Source: Verpa conica (Eukaryota > Ascomycota > Pezizomycetes > Pezizales > Morchellaceae). From it: a stretch of 64,000 nucleotides of DNA. Shown one piece after another: positions 24,520 to 35,791 of this stretch (the first letter of the stretch is position 1; every line of letters starts with the position of its first letter). The stretch covers positions 2,852,001-2,916,000 of the forward strand of contig JAUFSD010000002.1 of the NCBI GenBank assembly GCA_033030425.1, read 5' to 3'. A model generated the notes under the pieces. That model saw nothing but the letters and a program-made list of their open reading frames with translations, was not told the DNA's origin and made no database searches. A program made the translations under genes and the position numbers.

Positions 24520-25425
24520 AGAATTAAAATACAAATAATATGGCGCCTAATTCCTATAGAGACCAAGAGAGAGAAAAATCAGTAATGCTATTGTTACCAC
24601 TGGATATCGTTGTTTGTGTCGTTTGCGAGTGGTGCTGAGAATCGTCCGTTGTTGATGTGCCGTTGAGGGGACAAGTTGGAGGTTATGAGCTGTGTGTTTG
24701 TTTAGGCGCGCCAAGACCGACACAGGATCTGCAGGGCGGGTTGCTGTGACAACAACATACTGCAGGCACGAACACGACACCCATCATACCTACATGTATG
24801 TCAAACGCCCTAGTCCCCCGGCCACAACGTGTCTCCATTCGGTACATGTAGCTGGAAGAACATCAAGTGACCATTTTTCAATATCCTAGTCCTCACCGGA
24901 AGACAAACAGTATTCAGTGGTCTTTCACAATGGTAATATAATTATTTACTACGAATGTACAATATGCATATTCCTCTTCCCCCCAATGGCATCCAGCCTG
25001 CTCTTTCATTGCCCGCAACTTCCAGTATGTCAAACAGGTATGTAAAAGGTATCAAACTCCTCCCCAAAACGAAGAATACAAAGTGAAGCAAGAATCTTAC
25101 ATTTCAAATAAGAATCAAGAGAGAAAGGTAGAGGTATAAAACAAAGGCAAAAACTCACAACAATAACCGCTAATAAAAAACAAGAAAAAAATATAACGCA
25201 AAAGAATATTGCGATGCCAGCTCAAGTAGTACGCTCGTATGCCCCAAAACAATAAAACCCCACAATGAACCCAATCCCAATTCCCAATCACCCAAACGAA
25301 AAAAGAGAAGGAAAAATATAGAAAAACGCCTCACCACCCCCGGCCCGATTTATACCAACTGCAGAGAAAAAGAAAGCTAATAGGTTCGAAATGCGTAATC
25401 TTTCTGTTGGGTTTATGATATCATT
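24520..25425. other. Spacer between kinesin start and IQGAP stop
   Basis: Holds the kinesin promoter and the IQGAP 3' UTR on the same strand. A-rich from about 25070 to 25370. I see no gene. Confidence 0.4.
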
Positions 25426-28400
25426 CTACTCGTCCCGATAAAATTTCCTGAAGATCAAGTGTAGAAACAAATTCACGTTGAACTTGATCATTCCATCACA
25501 TAGCATCATGAACTGGTTGTTGTGAAATTGCATCTATCACACCTGATTTAGTTATTATTCTTGTGTCAAAGTTGGGAGGCTGACACATACCTGTAATAGA
25601 TCATCTAACAAAACCTGGGCGCTAGCTCCCGGAATCATCATGCTCCCATTGCTTGCCTCGACAAAGAAGATGCCAACCTCATCTGATGAAATCGTGAAGT
25701 TAATCTTATCCCACCTCTTTTCAGGGAACCCGTCTAGTTTGACCAACACACCCTTGTCTGCCAGTCCCCTAGCAGTGTACTTGTATGAACCAAACTTTGG
25801 AACTCTTCCAGTGCGCTGTAATTCCCTCATGTGGAAATACTGCCTTGTAAACGGAAGAATAGCCTTTTTCTTTCCTTTCTTTGTTTGTAAAGTGACCATA
25901 GCTTGTTCAATATAATCGTTATAGCTCTGTAGTTGAGATTCGAGATACTGAGCTTTCTCGTTCAAATGAGCAAGTGTCATCTTGACACCATCTAATTCCC
26001 TGGTCCTTTCAATTCGTCGTCTATGCTTCGTTCGGATATCCGTGGCGATCGCGTTCAACAAGTCTTGATAGTGGTTTTTGCGGGTTATTTTTTTGGTTTG
26101 TTCGAGGCGGATGATGCACTCCAATGCCGTTCGCTTCAACTCCGCATAGGTCATACTGTAGATTGATTAGAATCTCATTCAAGATCTAGGAAGCCGGTAG
26201 AACTTACGTGCTAACATCGCTCAAGGTGTGGGTAGCATCGGCATAGGCACTCTTCTTCTTCCCCACCTGCGCTTTCTCCTCTATCAACAACTGTTCCCAC
26301 CTATCCTCATCCTCTCTAATTATTGGTTTAACGAGGATCTCCATTAGATTTGTTCCAGTTTGAACTCGAATGATATAAAGGATACACCTCTTGGTCTCTA
26401 CAAACAACGCGTTGACTTCGCTATCCGGATCTTCGATTTTTTGAAAGTGTGGGTCTAAGTGCAACCCGATCTCAGTGTTGCCAACATTCTTCAACTCCGC
26501 TTCAGATGTTTGAACACTTCCCAACTCGCTGATGATGACCCTCAACTGGTCTTCTCTACTAGGGGCAATGTTCTCAATATCCTGAGCGACCAACCTGTGT
26601 ATAGCGAAAATATCCGTCATCTTAATGTATAGCGTCGGCTTCTTCTTGCTTGTCAAGTCCTCAAACTCGTCGATATCGAACCGGGTTTTTGCATCAGGGA
26701 CGTTTATGATCGCTCTGAAGATATCCTTCATCCTTGTTACTGCCTCAGTAATATGGTGATTCAAGGGTTGAAGATAGATGTTGTCCTGCGCAAATAACCT
26801 CCCGCTCGAAATCTGGTTCAATAGTTTTCCTACTTCCGCAAGATTCCTTTTCTGCATTGGAGTCAAGGACTTCTCTACGACACCAAATGACTCCGGCCCA
26901 ACTACAGCGGGACCCCAATACTTCTGGTACACAAAGTGTTCAACGATTTGTAGTATTACATCTTCGCCTTCGTGTGGAAATCTCTCGAGGAGCGCACTAA
27001 CTGCTTGCTGTGCAATGTAACGAATACCGTATGGCATGCGATTAAGGTTGTCCTCCATAGCACTAATGAAATCATCTGAGAGGTTTCGTAGGTCTGAAAG
27101 ATGTGCAACAAAGGTTTCCCTTGTCTCCTGATCATGAATAGCGACTTCCCGGCCAACGTTGGGATTCCGCTTAGATCGCATACCGGTGCGAAGCTCTTCA
27201 TTGTTGATCGAAGATAGATAAATTTGTAAAGGATCACTCTCTAGATCCAACTCATCATTCTCGATGAACTCTAACTTTACCAAGGGTCCCAGGACATCTC
27301 TCAAAAACTTCCGATCTTTCGGTGACCTGATATAATTCATGGCCAATTTAAGCCAAAAGAAGTTTACTCTCAGGAACTCCTCTGGTCGGTTGCAGTTCTC
27401 CACCTCTTCTTTGATGCTCTTTGCAATTAGTTTGAGTAAGTAGTACTCCTCTCTTCGCTTCTGAGCGTATCCGAATATTCCCATAACAAGGTTCTCGACT
27501 CGCTTCAACTCCTGATCAGCTGTATTTTGCTCCCGAATTCTCTGAAACATTCGAGTCAGATACTGTGGCTGCGTTTGGAGGGCAAAAAACATTTGTTGAT
27601 ATCGTTCAAGTCTCTTCCGAGAGTTGTTGTTGAGAGCTTTGAGGTCGAAAGGGTCGGAGCTTGCGATTTCGGTATTACTGAGTAGGTTTCCAACATGGCC
27701 AGTGAATCGTTTCTGATGTCTGATAACTTCGTCAAGGGTAATCTTGTTTTTGACAAGCAACGCGATCTTGATGTCAAGTTGGTCAACATATGCCTCAGCC
27801 AACTCATTCGCCCTAACATGTTGAACAACACTCTTTCGGAGGCTTTCGAACTCGATTTCTTCATCAAAATCAAAATCACTGTCGTTAAGAAGGTGGACAA
27901 AATTCTTAACAGTCCCGACGGGTGGATTTTTGCCACCCACTAAAAATTATTAGTACACGCATTCCAATAGGAATGGATAAGTTAGAACTCACTCAATGAT
28001 TTGTACGCTTCTCCCTGTTGCTTTCCCCTAACAAAGCTCTGGATCTTGATAACTTTCTCCATGTTTTCTTTGAAGTGCTTCAGCTTGCCAAAAAACCGGT
28101 TTCTCTCAATGAAACCCCTCGACAGGGCTTGTAAGTCGATAATGGCCTCCTCTTCATCCTGCACGGCCATTACCATGTCATAGGCCCATTTTCTCATTAA
28201 AACACCTCTGATAGCGGCCTGGGTTGCTATGATATCATCCACCTCGTAAGCTAACTCGTCCAAAAATCTTTGTTGGCGTTGTCGGTAGAGGAATCCGCGA
28301 GCATTGGCTTGAAGATCAATGATGCTACTAACTTCGTGATCAAGGGCGTCTAGAGTATCCAGGTAAATCCATCGTTGGAGTACACCTCGCGATTGGGCTT

Positions 28401-31117
28401 GTAGGTCAACAATACACTCAACAGCAGCATCTAGCTGGTCTAGAGTGTCATCGTAAAATTTCCTTGCTAAGAAACCACGAGAGCAGGCCTGTAAATCAAT
28501 GATATCGTCCTCAGCTTGAGCCAAGCACAGTAACTTTCGTCTGTATTCCCACCTAACCAAAGTCCCGCGACTAGCAGCCTGTAGATCTGTCCACGCCTCC
28601 ATCTCCGTCTCTAGCGCCTCTTTGTCTGTATTCAGAGACTTTCTAAGAAGGTATCCTCTTATTGAAGCCTGAAGGTATACCAAGACTTTATCTTCAGTTT
28701 TTAATACCTCCTGATCCTTTTTGATAGACCTCCTGATCAATGAACCTTTAGCAGTCGCCTGCAGAGCTGTGATTGTCTGTTCTGCGTCCTTCAAAGCAGC
28801 CTTATCCTTTGCTATATCTCTCCTTACTAAAAAGCCCTTGGCAGCTGCCTGTAATGTTGTAATTGGGGTTTCTGTTTCTGCGTCTTTCAGGTCGGTTATA
28901 TCCTTTATCATAGCCTTCCTTATCAGCGCACCCTTGGCAGCAGCCTGGAGCGATATGATTGCGATTTCTGCGCTCTTTAAAGCAGACATATCCTTCAACA
29001 TAGCCTTCCGGACTAGGATACCCCTCGCAGCTGCCGCAAGTGTCGTGAAGTCGGCACCCACTTCTTCTAAAGCTTTAACATCCTTTGAAATCTTTCTTCT
29101 GACCAATCCCCCCCTAGCGACTCCTTGAAAAGTTGTTACGTTCTTCTCAGCTCCTAGTAACATCCTTTTTATTTCTCCCATTTTCCACCTCACTAATACT
29201 CCACGGATTGCCGCCTGCGCTTCAGTAATCCGATCTTCGTTTTGAGAAACATCCCCCAACTTCGCTGCCAGCCTCTTTCTTAGCAACACACCTCTAGCCT
29301 TTGCCTGGAAATCAACTACTTGTTCTTCTTTTTCGTGAACCTCATTTACCCGTGACTGGAATCGCATCCTCAGGAGAAGGCCCTTTGAAACAGCTTGTAG
29401 CCCTACAACACCCATACTGGCCATTTCTAGCCTCATCTTCTGTTGGATATACTCTTCCCGTACTTTCTTGGCCCGGTACCTGGCCTGTAATCTGACGATC
29501 AATCGTTCATGTGCCGTAAAATGACGTTGTTTCCGTAACATTGCTTGTCGTACCGCGTAACCTCGAGTAGCCGCCTGGATTTCCGTGGCCCACCTTGCCA
29601 TGTCCGCCCTATATCCAAATGACATCCGAGAAAACATCCCTCTAATCATGGCTTGCAAATATATTATAGCATCCTCATTATCCCATAATGTTTCCATACG
29701 CTGTCCCAACCTCATCCGGACTAATGCTCCCCTGCAAATATTTTGCAATTCTAGAATATCAGGTTCAAGCTCACTTAGCTCTCTCTCAATTCGATCTTCT
29801 TCCGACTCAGGTGGCTCGGGTTCAGGTTCCTCTTCGTGCCCAAAGTGTTTGTTGACACCACGGAAAGAAGGTAAGCTAACGCCAGAAATATCAAGGCTTT
29901 TTTGAGTATCTTGAATTTCCTTTTCTGTGAACTCTAGCTTTCCAACAAGATTACCAATAGAATTACTGGTCATTCCAAGACGAATAAGAAGGTATGACAG
30001 AGCATGTATGCAATAAATTACTTTTGGAATGTTCTTTTTGTTGTAGAGATCGGTAAGTTCGAAGATAAAGATCTATAGAGAAGTTGGTCAATATAAAAAT
30101 GTAACATTTTTGTCGGGGAGTTTTTTGAGGGGGAATTACTTCTGGGAGTTCAACTCTTTTGAGGAATCGGAAAAACCTGTCGATATTATCTGAATGCCGA
30201 AACTGAAGTTTCTTCGCCTCAAATATCCTAGGCACTAATTCTGGTGCAAACACCCGCACTAATTTTGCAAGAGTAACACCATCCCGTAATGCTTCTTCTA
30301 GCTCCACAATCGGTGGTATAGGTTCTCCAATGCAGTCCTCAAGCCATCTTCCCATCTGTGAGTCAGTGGTATTTCTAGAAAGTTGGATCATAAGGACTCA
30401 CTCTTTGGCTTCACCAATGTGACATAAATATTCGTAAGCTTGGATGTATTGGCGCCTTTTGTCCATCCAGTTCATCCTTTCCCAGCTGGTCAAGTTGTCC
30501 GTATTCACCCTTTGTAGACGCTTCCTACCATGCATACCTGCAACATCTTGCCCAGAGTCCATCGCAAAGTCCTCACGAGATCCTTCATTTGTTAAGCGAG
30601 ACAATGTTCGGAAATGTGAGACGCTGCTGTTTCGCAAGGAATTGATATCACTACTTTTAAGCGAAGTCGTACCAGTGCTGGCTGTGTGCCGGTGCAACGA
30701 GTTGTAAGGTGTTGGTGTTGGCTGGGGACGGCTATGCGAGGAAACCGGTGAGGTAGATCCAATAGCATAAGCAGGTGTCGAGCCCGACGGTGAAGGGACA
30801 CTGTAGCCACGAACCGCCCGCGAACCTAGTGGGGAGTAACCCGTGCCAGAGAGTGGTCGTGGAGGAGTGGTAGGGCCCGAGTTCAAGTTTGTTGTATATG
30901 AAGATACCACTGGTGGCGCTGTAGTGAGCGACATAGAGTGCTTGTGTTTGAGGGAGGTTCCTCGGCCTTCCATATTGCTGAACCGTGACGAGCTAGAAGT
31001 TGTAGAGGAAACGGTTGTAGAGCGGGAGGATGGAAAAGAGTATGTTGAGGAACTTGTAGATACAGTCGAGGCGTTTGAAGCTTGTCTTCTGTGAGGTGAT
31101 GGAGGATAGAGAGACAT
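25426..31117 (-). CDS. RNG2: IQGAP, Rng2-type RasGAP-related scaffold
   Basis: Six exons: 31117-30402, 30347-30140, 30072-27993, 27939-26208, 26155-25591, 25533-25426, coding 1802 aa. IQGAPs link actin, myosin light chains or calmodulin and formin in the cytokinetic ring and at polarised growth sites. The order is a Ser/Thr-rich N-terminal extension (1-235), calponin-homology domain (about 239-340: EWLEDCIGE, LEEALRDGVTLAKL), about 20 IQ-like repeats (about 415-1000) at roughly 25-32-residue spacing, GAP-related domain (about 1003-1560: GTVKNFVHLLNDSDFDF, NRMPYGIRYIAQQ) and RasGAP C-terminal domain (about 1580-1790), ending LFLHLIFRKFYRDE. Intron 1 (30401-30348) uses an AAG acceptor and rebuilds the conserved block EAKEWLEDC. 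The leader at 31130-31560 is pyrimidine-rich on the coding strand. Confidence 0.93.
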
Positions 31118-32046
31118 GGCAAGGTAAGGGATAGAAGTTTGGTGTACCTATGTGCTATGTGGATGAATTGAGGGGATGAGGGTGGGGGAGGGGAGGGGTG
31201 ATGAGGAAGTGTGATTCCTGATGATGATGGGCAGTGTCTGATGCTAACGGATGGGATGAGATGGGGCTCCGCAGCTCTGCAGCAGCTCGGCGTTGTTGGT
31301 GTAAACAGAAGATAAGTGGAGGGTCCTTGCGCCGTTCGTAAACAATGGCGCACCGGCTGGGTAACCGACGGAGAATAGAGATGGAATGAGGAAGGTCTCC
31401 TCCTGGTACCGTTGGATAAAAGAGAGAAAGAGGAGCCGTGCGAGAAAAACAAAATCGAAAGTGCAAGAGAGAAAGGGAGCAAGAGCAAGAGGAAAACAGA
31501 GCCCAATAAAGGGTTCGTTTGCGTACTAGAGTGCGGTGAGGAAAACAGAAGCTTCTCCTCAGCAGGACGACGTCTGTTGTCTATATGCATACCACTGCGC
31601 TGTCGTATGCAGCGCTATGCACCTCAAAGGCGGAGGCGAGTGTTGTGTCCGACGCATCTTGGCAAACATTCTGCCTGATTGAGACAAACTTAGCCCAACC
31701 GCTGGTAGTCCTTGGAAATTTCACTGGAAATTTGTAGGAAACGACCACGTGACGACGCTGTTCCCTTCAGGGCTAAAGCTTCCCCCTTCCCAATCTTCCC
31801 CTCAAATCTCTTGGCATTGTGCCCCACTATGTTTTTCTTTCGCTTTTTAAACCCCTAACCCTGAGACGGTTCAGTATTTGTTTCTCCTCATCTTCTTTCT
31901 CTTTTCTTTTTTCCTCTTCTTTTTTTTTCACTTGGACTGGTACGCCAGTATCCCTTGCTCCAACACTTGTATTCCAGCTCTCCATTCGGAATAACAACGC
32001 AAGCAAGAACACCCTCCCCAATACCGGTGCCCAAACTACGATAAAA
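31118..32046. promoter_or_regulatory. Divergent promoter region, IQGAP / IMP dehydrogenase
   Basis: A 929-bp gap separates two start codons facing apart. The left part is purine-rich on the + strand (IQGAP leader). The right part (about 31850-31930) is pyrimidine-rich on the + strand (IMPDH leader). The 235-codon reverse frame 30883-31590 lies partly over the IQGAP N terminus in another frame and is biased leader sequence. Confidence 0.5.
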
Positions 32047-34000
32047 ATGCCTGTAGTTAACGGTAACGACAATCAAGCTAGTGTGCTAGACTTCAAGTCT
32101 GCCATTGAAGTGATGAAAAAGGAATACAAGAGAGATGGCTTGGATGCCCGAACTCTATTGGATTCCGAGAAGCATGGGGGATTAACGTGAGTCTCATAAT
32201 CGTGATTCCTTTTTTTTTATACAAGTTTTAAAGTATTGACAAGGTGTTTTACCTGAAAAGCTACAATGATTTCCTCATTCTCCCTGGCTACGTTGGTTTC
32301 CCAGCATCAGATGTGACTCTCGAAACAAAGATTACCAAACGTCACTCCATCAATTTACCGTTGGTATCCTCGCCCATGGATACTGTCACCGAGGATCAGA
32401 TGGCTATCTTCATGGCACTTTTGGGGGGTGTCGGGTTTATCCACCACAACTGCACCGCTGAGAATCAGGCAGAGATGGTGAAGAAGGTCAAGAAGTATGA
32501 GAATGGGTTCATTTTGGACCCCGTCGTCATGAGCCCTAAGAACACTGTAGGAGATGTTTGGGAGGTCAAGACGAAGCAAGGTTTTGCTGGAATTCCTGTT
32601 ACTGGTAAGAACAGCTCTTTTCTTTCTCCTTTTCTTTTCACGCCCTACAATTATTACCTTTATGATGATTATTAAACACATATAACTTTCGTTCAACCGT
32701 ATCGAAGTAAATCTCTTGTGGAAAAACTAAATATCTGATCCTGCACTTTCCTTACCGATTAGTTATTTTCCCCCTTTTAAATTTATAATAGTTTTAGTTT
32801 AACTAACAGAATATACCTTTAGAGGACGGTCACTTGCAATCCAGACTTATTGGAATGGTTACCATGCGTGATATCCAGTTCCACAAAGACAACTCAACTC
32901 CCCTAGCGGACGTAATGACTACCGACCTGGTCACTGCTCAGGAGGGAATTACCCTGCAGGAAGCCAACGCAATTCTCCGTTCCTCAAAGAAGGGTAAGCT
33001 CCCGATTGTCGATCAATCCGGAAACCTTACCGCCCTTCTTTCCCGTTCAGATCTCATGAAGAATCTTCACTTCCCTCTCGCCTCAAAGCGCCCCCATAGC
33101 AAGCAGTTACTGTGCGGTGCTGCAATTGGTACCAGGGATGATGACAGGCTTAGGTTAAAGTTGTTGGTTGAAGCTGGATTGGATATTGTCATCTTGGATA
33201 GCTCCCAAGGCAATAGTATCTACCAGATTGAGATGGTCAAGTGGATTAAGAAAGAATTCCCTGAAATTGATGTTATTGCTGGGAATGTTGTTACCAGGGA
33301 ACAGGCTGCTAGCCTCATCGCTGCTGGTGCTGATGCCCTTCGTATCGGTATGGGTTCTGGCTCAGCTTGTATCACCCAGGAGGTCATGGCTGTTGGCCGT
33401 CCTCAGGCCGCAGCTGTCTTCAACATTTGCGAGTTTGCGAGCCGTTTTGGTGTACCGTGTATGGCCGATGGAGGGATCCAGAACGTTGGGCATATAGTCA
33501 AAGGTATCGCTTTAGGCGCTAGCACTGTTATGATGGGAGGACTTCTTGCTGGAACTACCGAATCCCCTGGAAAGTATTTCTTGAGCGCAGCGGGTAAGCT
33601 AGTCAAGGCTTACAGGGGCATGGGGTCCATCGATGCTATGGAAAGCATGAAATCTGGAGACAACGCCGCTACCGGAAGATACTTCTCTGAGGGTGATAAG
33701 GTCCGCGTTGCTCAGGGTGTCAGGTATGTTCTACGTCTAGTAGTTTTGTAGAAGTGATACCAAGTGCTAATAATCCTGAAAAGTGGATCCGTCTTGGACC
33801 GCGGGTCTGTCACTAAATTTGTTCCTTATCTCCAGGCTGGCCTCCAGCACTCCTTCCAAGATATTGGTGTCAGGAGTGTCACCGAGCTTCAAACTGGTGT
33901 CACAGAGGGTACAGTTAGGTTTGAGCTCAGGACTGTCTCAGCTCAAGCTGAGGGTAATGTCCATGGTCTGCACGAGTTTAGTAAGAGGCTTTACTCTTAG
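32047..34000 (+). CDS. IMD: Inosine-5'-monophosphate dehydrogenase
   Basis: Four exons: 32047-32186, 32261-32604, 32823-33723, 33784-34000, coding 533 aa, the usual IMPDH length. It oxidises IMP to XMP with NAD+, the rate-limiting step of cytosolic GTP synthesis. The N-terminal barrel part has [14 protein letters not shown] and [17 protein letters not shown]-pair (Bateman) insert spans about 115-235 ([23 protein letters not shown]). The catalytic half shows [17 protein letters not shown], the Cys loop [15 protein letters not shown], the IMP-site [12 protein letters not shown] and the flap [10 protein letters not shown] through GRYFSEGDK, then [15 protein letters not shown]. Introns 1 and 3 both end in AAAG and restore conserved sequence. 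The catalytic Cys is preceded by Ala where most eukaryotic enzymes have Ile. This is the ordinary housekeeping enzyme; no biosynthetic cluster is nearby. Confidence 0.96.
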
Positions 34001-34296
34001 ATTGCTATAGTAGTTTTTGATTTCGTTTGCTCATTTTTTGTAATCGGGTTACGGTGTCGGGAAAAAGGCGGTAAGGGTCTGGAGGGTTGAGGTGGAAAAG
34101 TTTTTTTTTTGCGGGATATTTAGGGCATGAGTTGACGCTGTACAATTACATCGGGGCATATATAGGAGTTTATGCCTAAATTTAAATCGCCGATTCCCCA
34201 TTACTTCTACTACAGTTCATGTAAGGAATATATGGTATGCGGTGGATATATGTAGGCAATGCGCCAAAGTCTCTAAAATGTATCCTACATTTACCT

Positions 34297-35329
34297 TTAT
34301 AATTTTGAAATTTCGCTCCTTTTCAATAGTTCTAATCCCCTAGGCTCCCCCTTATTTGCAATCTGTATTATTACAACATTCTCCTGATCCCCGTTTGGCC
34401 CTAAGGCCATAACTACCCTGCCACCCGATAGCATCTTTAATGGAGTCGGCTCAATTATCATCTTTCCAAAATCGCCTTGCGCAAATTTGACCAAGCGCTT
34501 TCGTCTTAGCTTTGCAACATGATCCTCTAAACCCGCCTCTTCTAAGTACGGTAGGAGTGCAGATATCAAGTAGAATTGAGGTGGAAAAAACACAATCTCA
34601 TCTTTTCGCGCGGCTTCCAATGCAGCATGAGGTGTTATGAACTTTGTCGACATGATTTCAATCCCGCCATCGTCTGTTGGCAACTGCTCAGTCTTCCCTC
34701 CAGCGGTAGTAGTTGAAGAATTGTCTTCCGGAAGGAAGTAGAGAAACATATGAGTCTCGAACCTTCTCGGCACCGACTTGGGCGTAATCCACTTTGTAAA
34801 CGGGATCAAGTCATCCACCGCCGGTTGAAGTCCATTCAACTTGAGATACTCCATAAACGAGAGCCTACCGGCATGGATCTCGGACCGTGCTGCTTGTGTA
34901 CTGGATAGAACAGATGGAGGAGGAGGAGGATTTGTCAGGAGGAGGCCGGTCTCTTCAAATGTTTCTCGGATTGCACAGAGCTTCAATGGAGAGGTGGATT
35001 CGTTATCGCTGGGAGATGTGGCACCCCCGGGGAAGACGTGAGCGTTGGGAAATGTGCTAGAGTGAATTGGGCGGTGGACGAGGAGGATCTCATTGCGGGG
35101 GTTTACTAGGAGTAAACTACGGTTTTTTTTTTACAGACGTTAGAATACCTTGAAGAAGTAACTGTTCATGAATTTGGGGATGAGAGTCATGCCTGGCACT
35201 GAGCCGGGGGACAGCGGGTGTCTTTGGTGAAGGTGGTATGGATGACATTCTACTGATACTGTACTGGAGAACTTGACGGGAGAAGGTAGGCTTTAGGAGA
35301 TGTTTAGTGTAAAGAATATGGATAGACAT
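34297..35329 (-). CDS. Nudix hydrolase, NUDT19-like
   Basis: Two exons, 35329-35193 and 35116-34297, coding 318 aa (291 if the internal ATG at 35248 is used). Nudix enzymes cleave nucleoside-diphosphate-linked compounds, and NUDT19-like members include CoA diphosphatases. Seen here: LLLVNPRNEILLVHRP, then HVFPGGA, then LCAIRETFEETGLLL. This is a Nudix box with the insertion between the GG and REtfEEtG parts that marks the NUDT19-like group. Substrate is not predictable. The first 27 residues are basic and hydroxylated, so the longer start could carry a mitochondrial presequence. The 76-bp intron begins GC (CCAG|GCATGA) and ends CCGTAG, with a TTCTAAC branch site 22 nt upstream. Only this GC-AG junction joins the frames as RLSA-SLLLVNP. 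It is convergent with IMPDH and divergent from DOM34. Confidence 0.85.
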
Positions 35330-35791
35330 CGCTGCTATTAATCGGGGATCCACCCTGACAGCTCGGGGAACCTCACCGGGTAAACCTGGGGGGGTTGTAC
35401 CGAGGTTGAGCCCGGACGTCATTAACACTTGGTCTGAGTATATGTCTCAGCCGGATAGGCTTGTCCGTCCGTCGGTATTGTGCGAGTATAGGAAGGATAA
35501 TCCCTATCCTTTCACTAGGCGCAAATCCATGAGTTTCAAAAAAAATTTGGGTAGGCATAGCTCAATTACAATTTACAAGGCTCAGACTGATTGCTATAGT
35601 AAATACATGTGCTGTAGCCTGTAGCCTGCAGGTACCTATTACTTGGCACTCTTGTAGAGATGTTGCTGCTTATCATTATCTCAGATCTTATCTATTACGC
35701 ATCATCCCCCACTCAACTTCTCGCTGCCTTGAAACAAGCCACAAGAAAACTCTACAGTACAGCTTGCGCCAGGAACAGAAACCAGATAAAA
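35330..35791. promoter_or_regulatory. Divergent promoter region, Nudix hydrolase / DOM34
   Basis: A 462-bp gap between two outward-facing start codons. I recognise no specific element in it. Confidence 0.4.

Noticed and set aside
30883..31590. 235-codon reverse-strand open frame upstream of IQGAP
   Set aside because: Overlaps the IQGAP N terminus in another frame and the pyrimidine-rich leader. Composition is that of CT-rich DNA.
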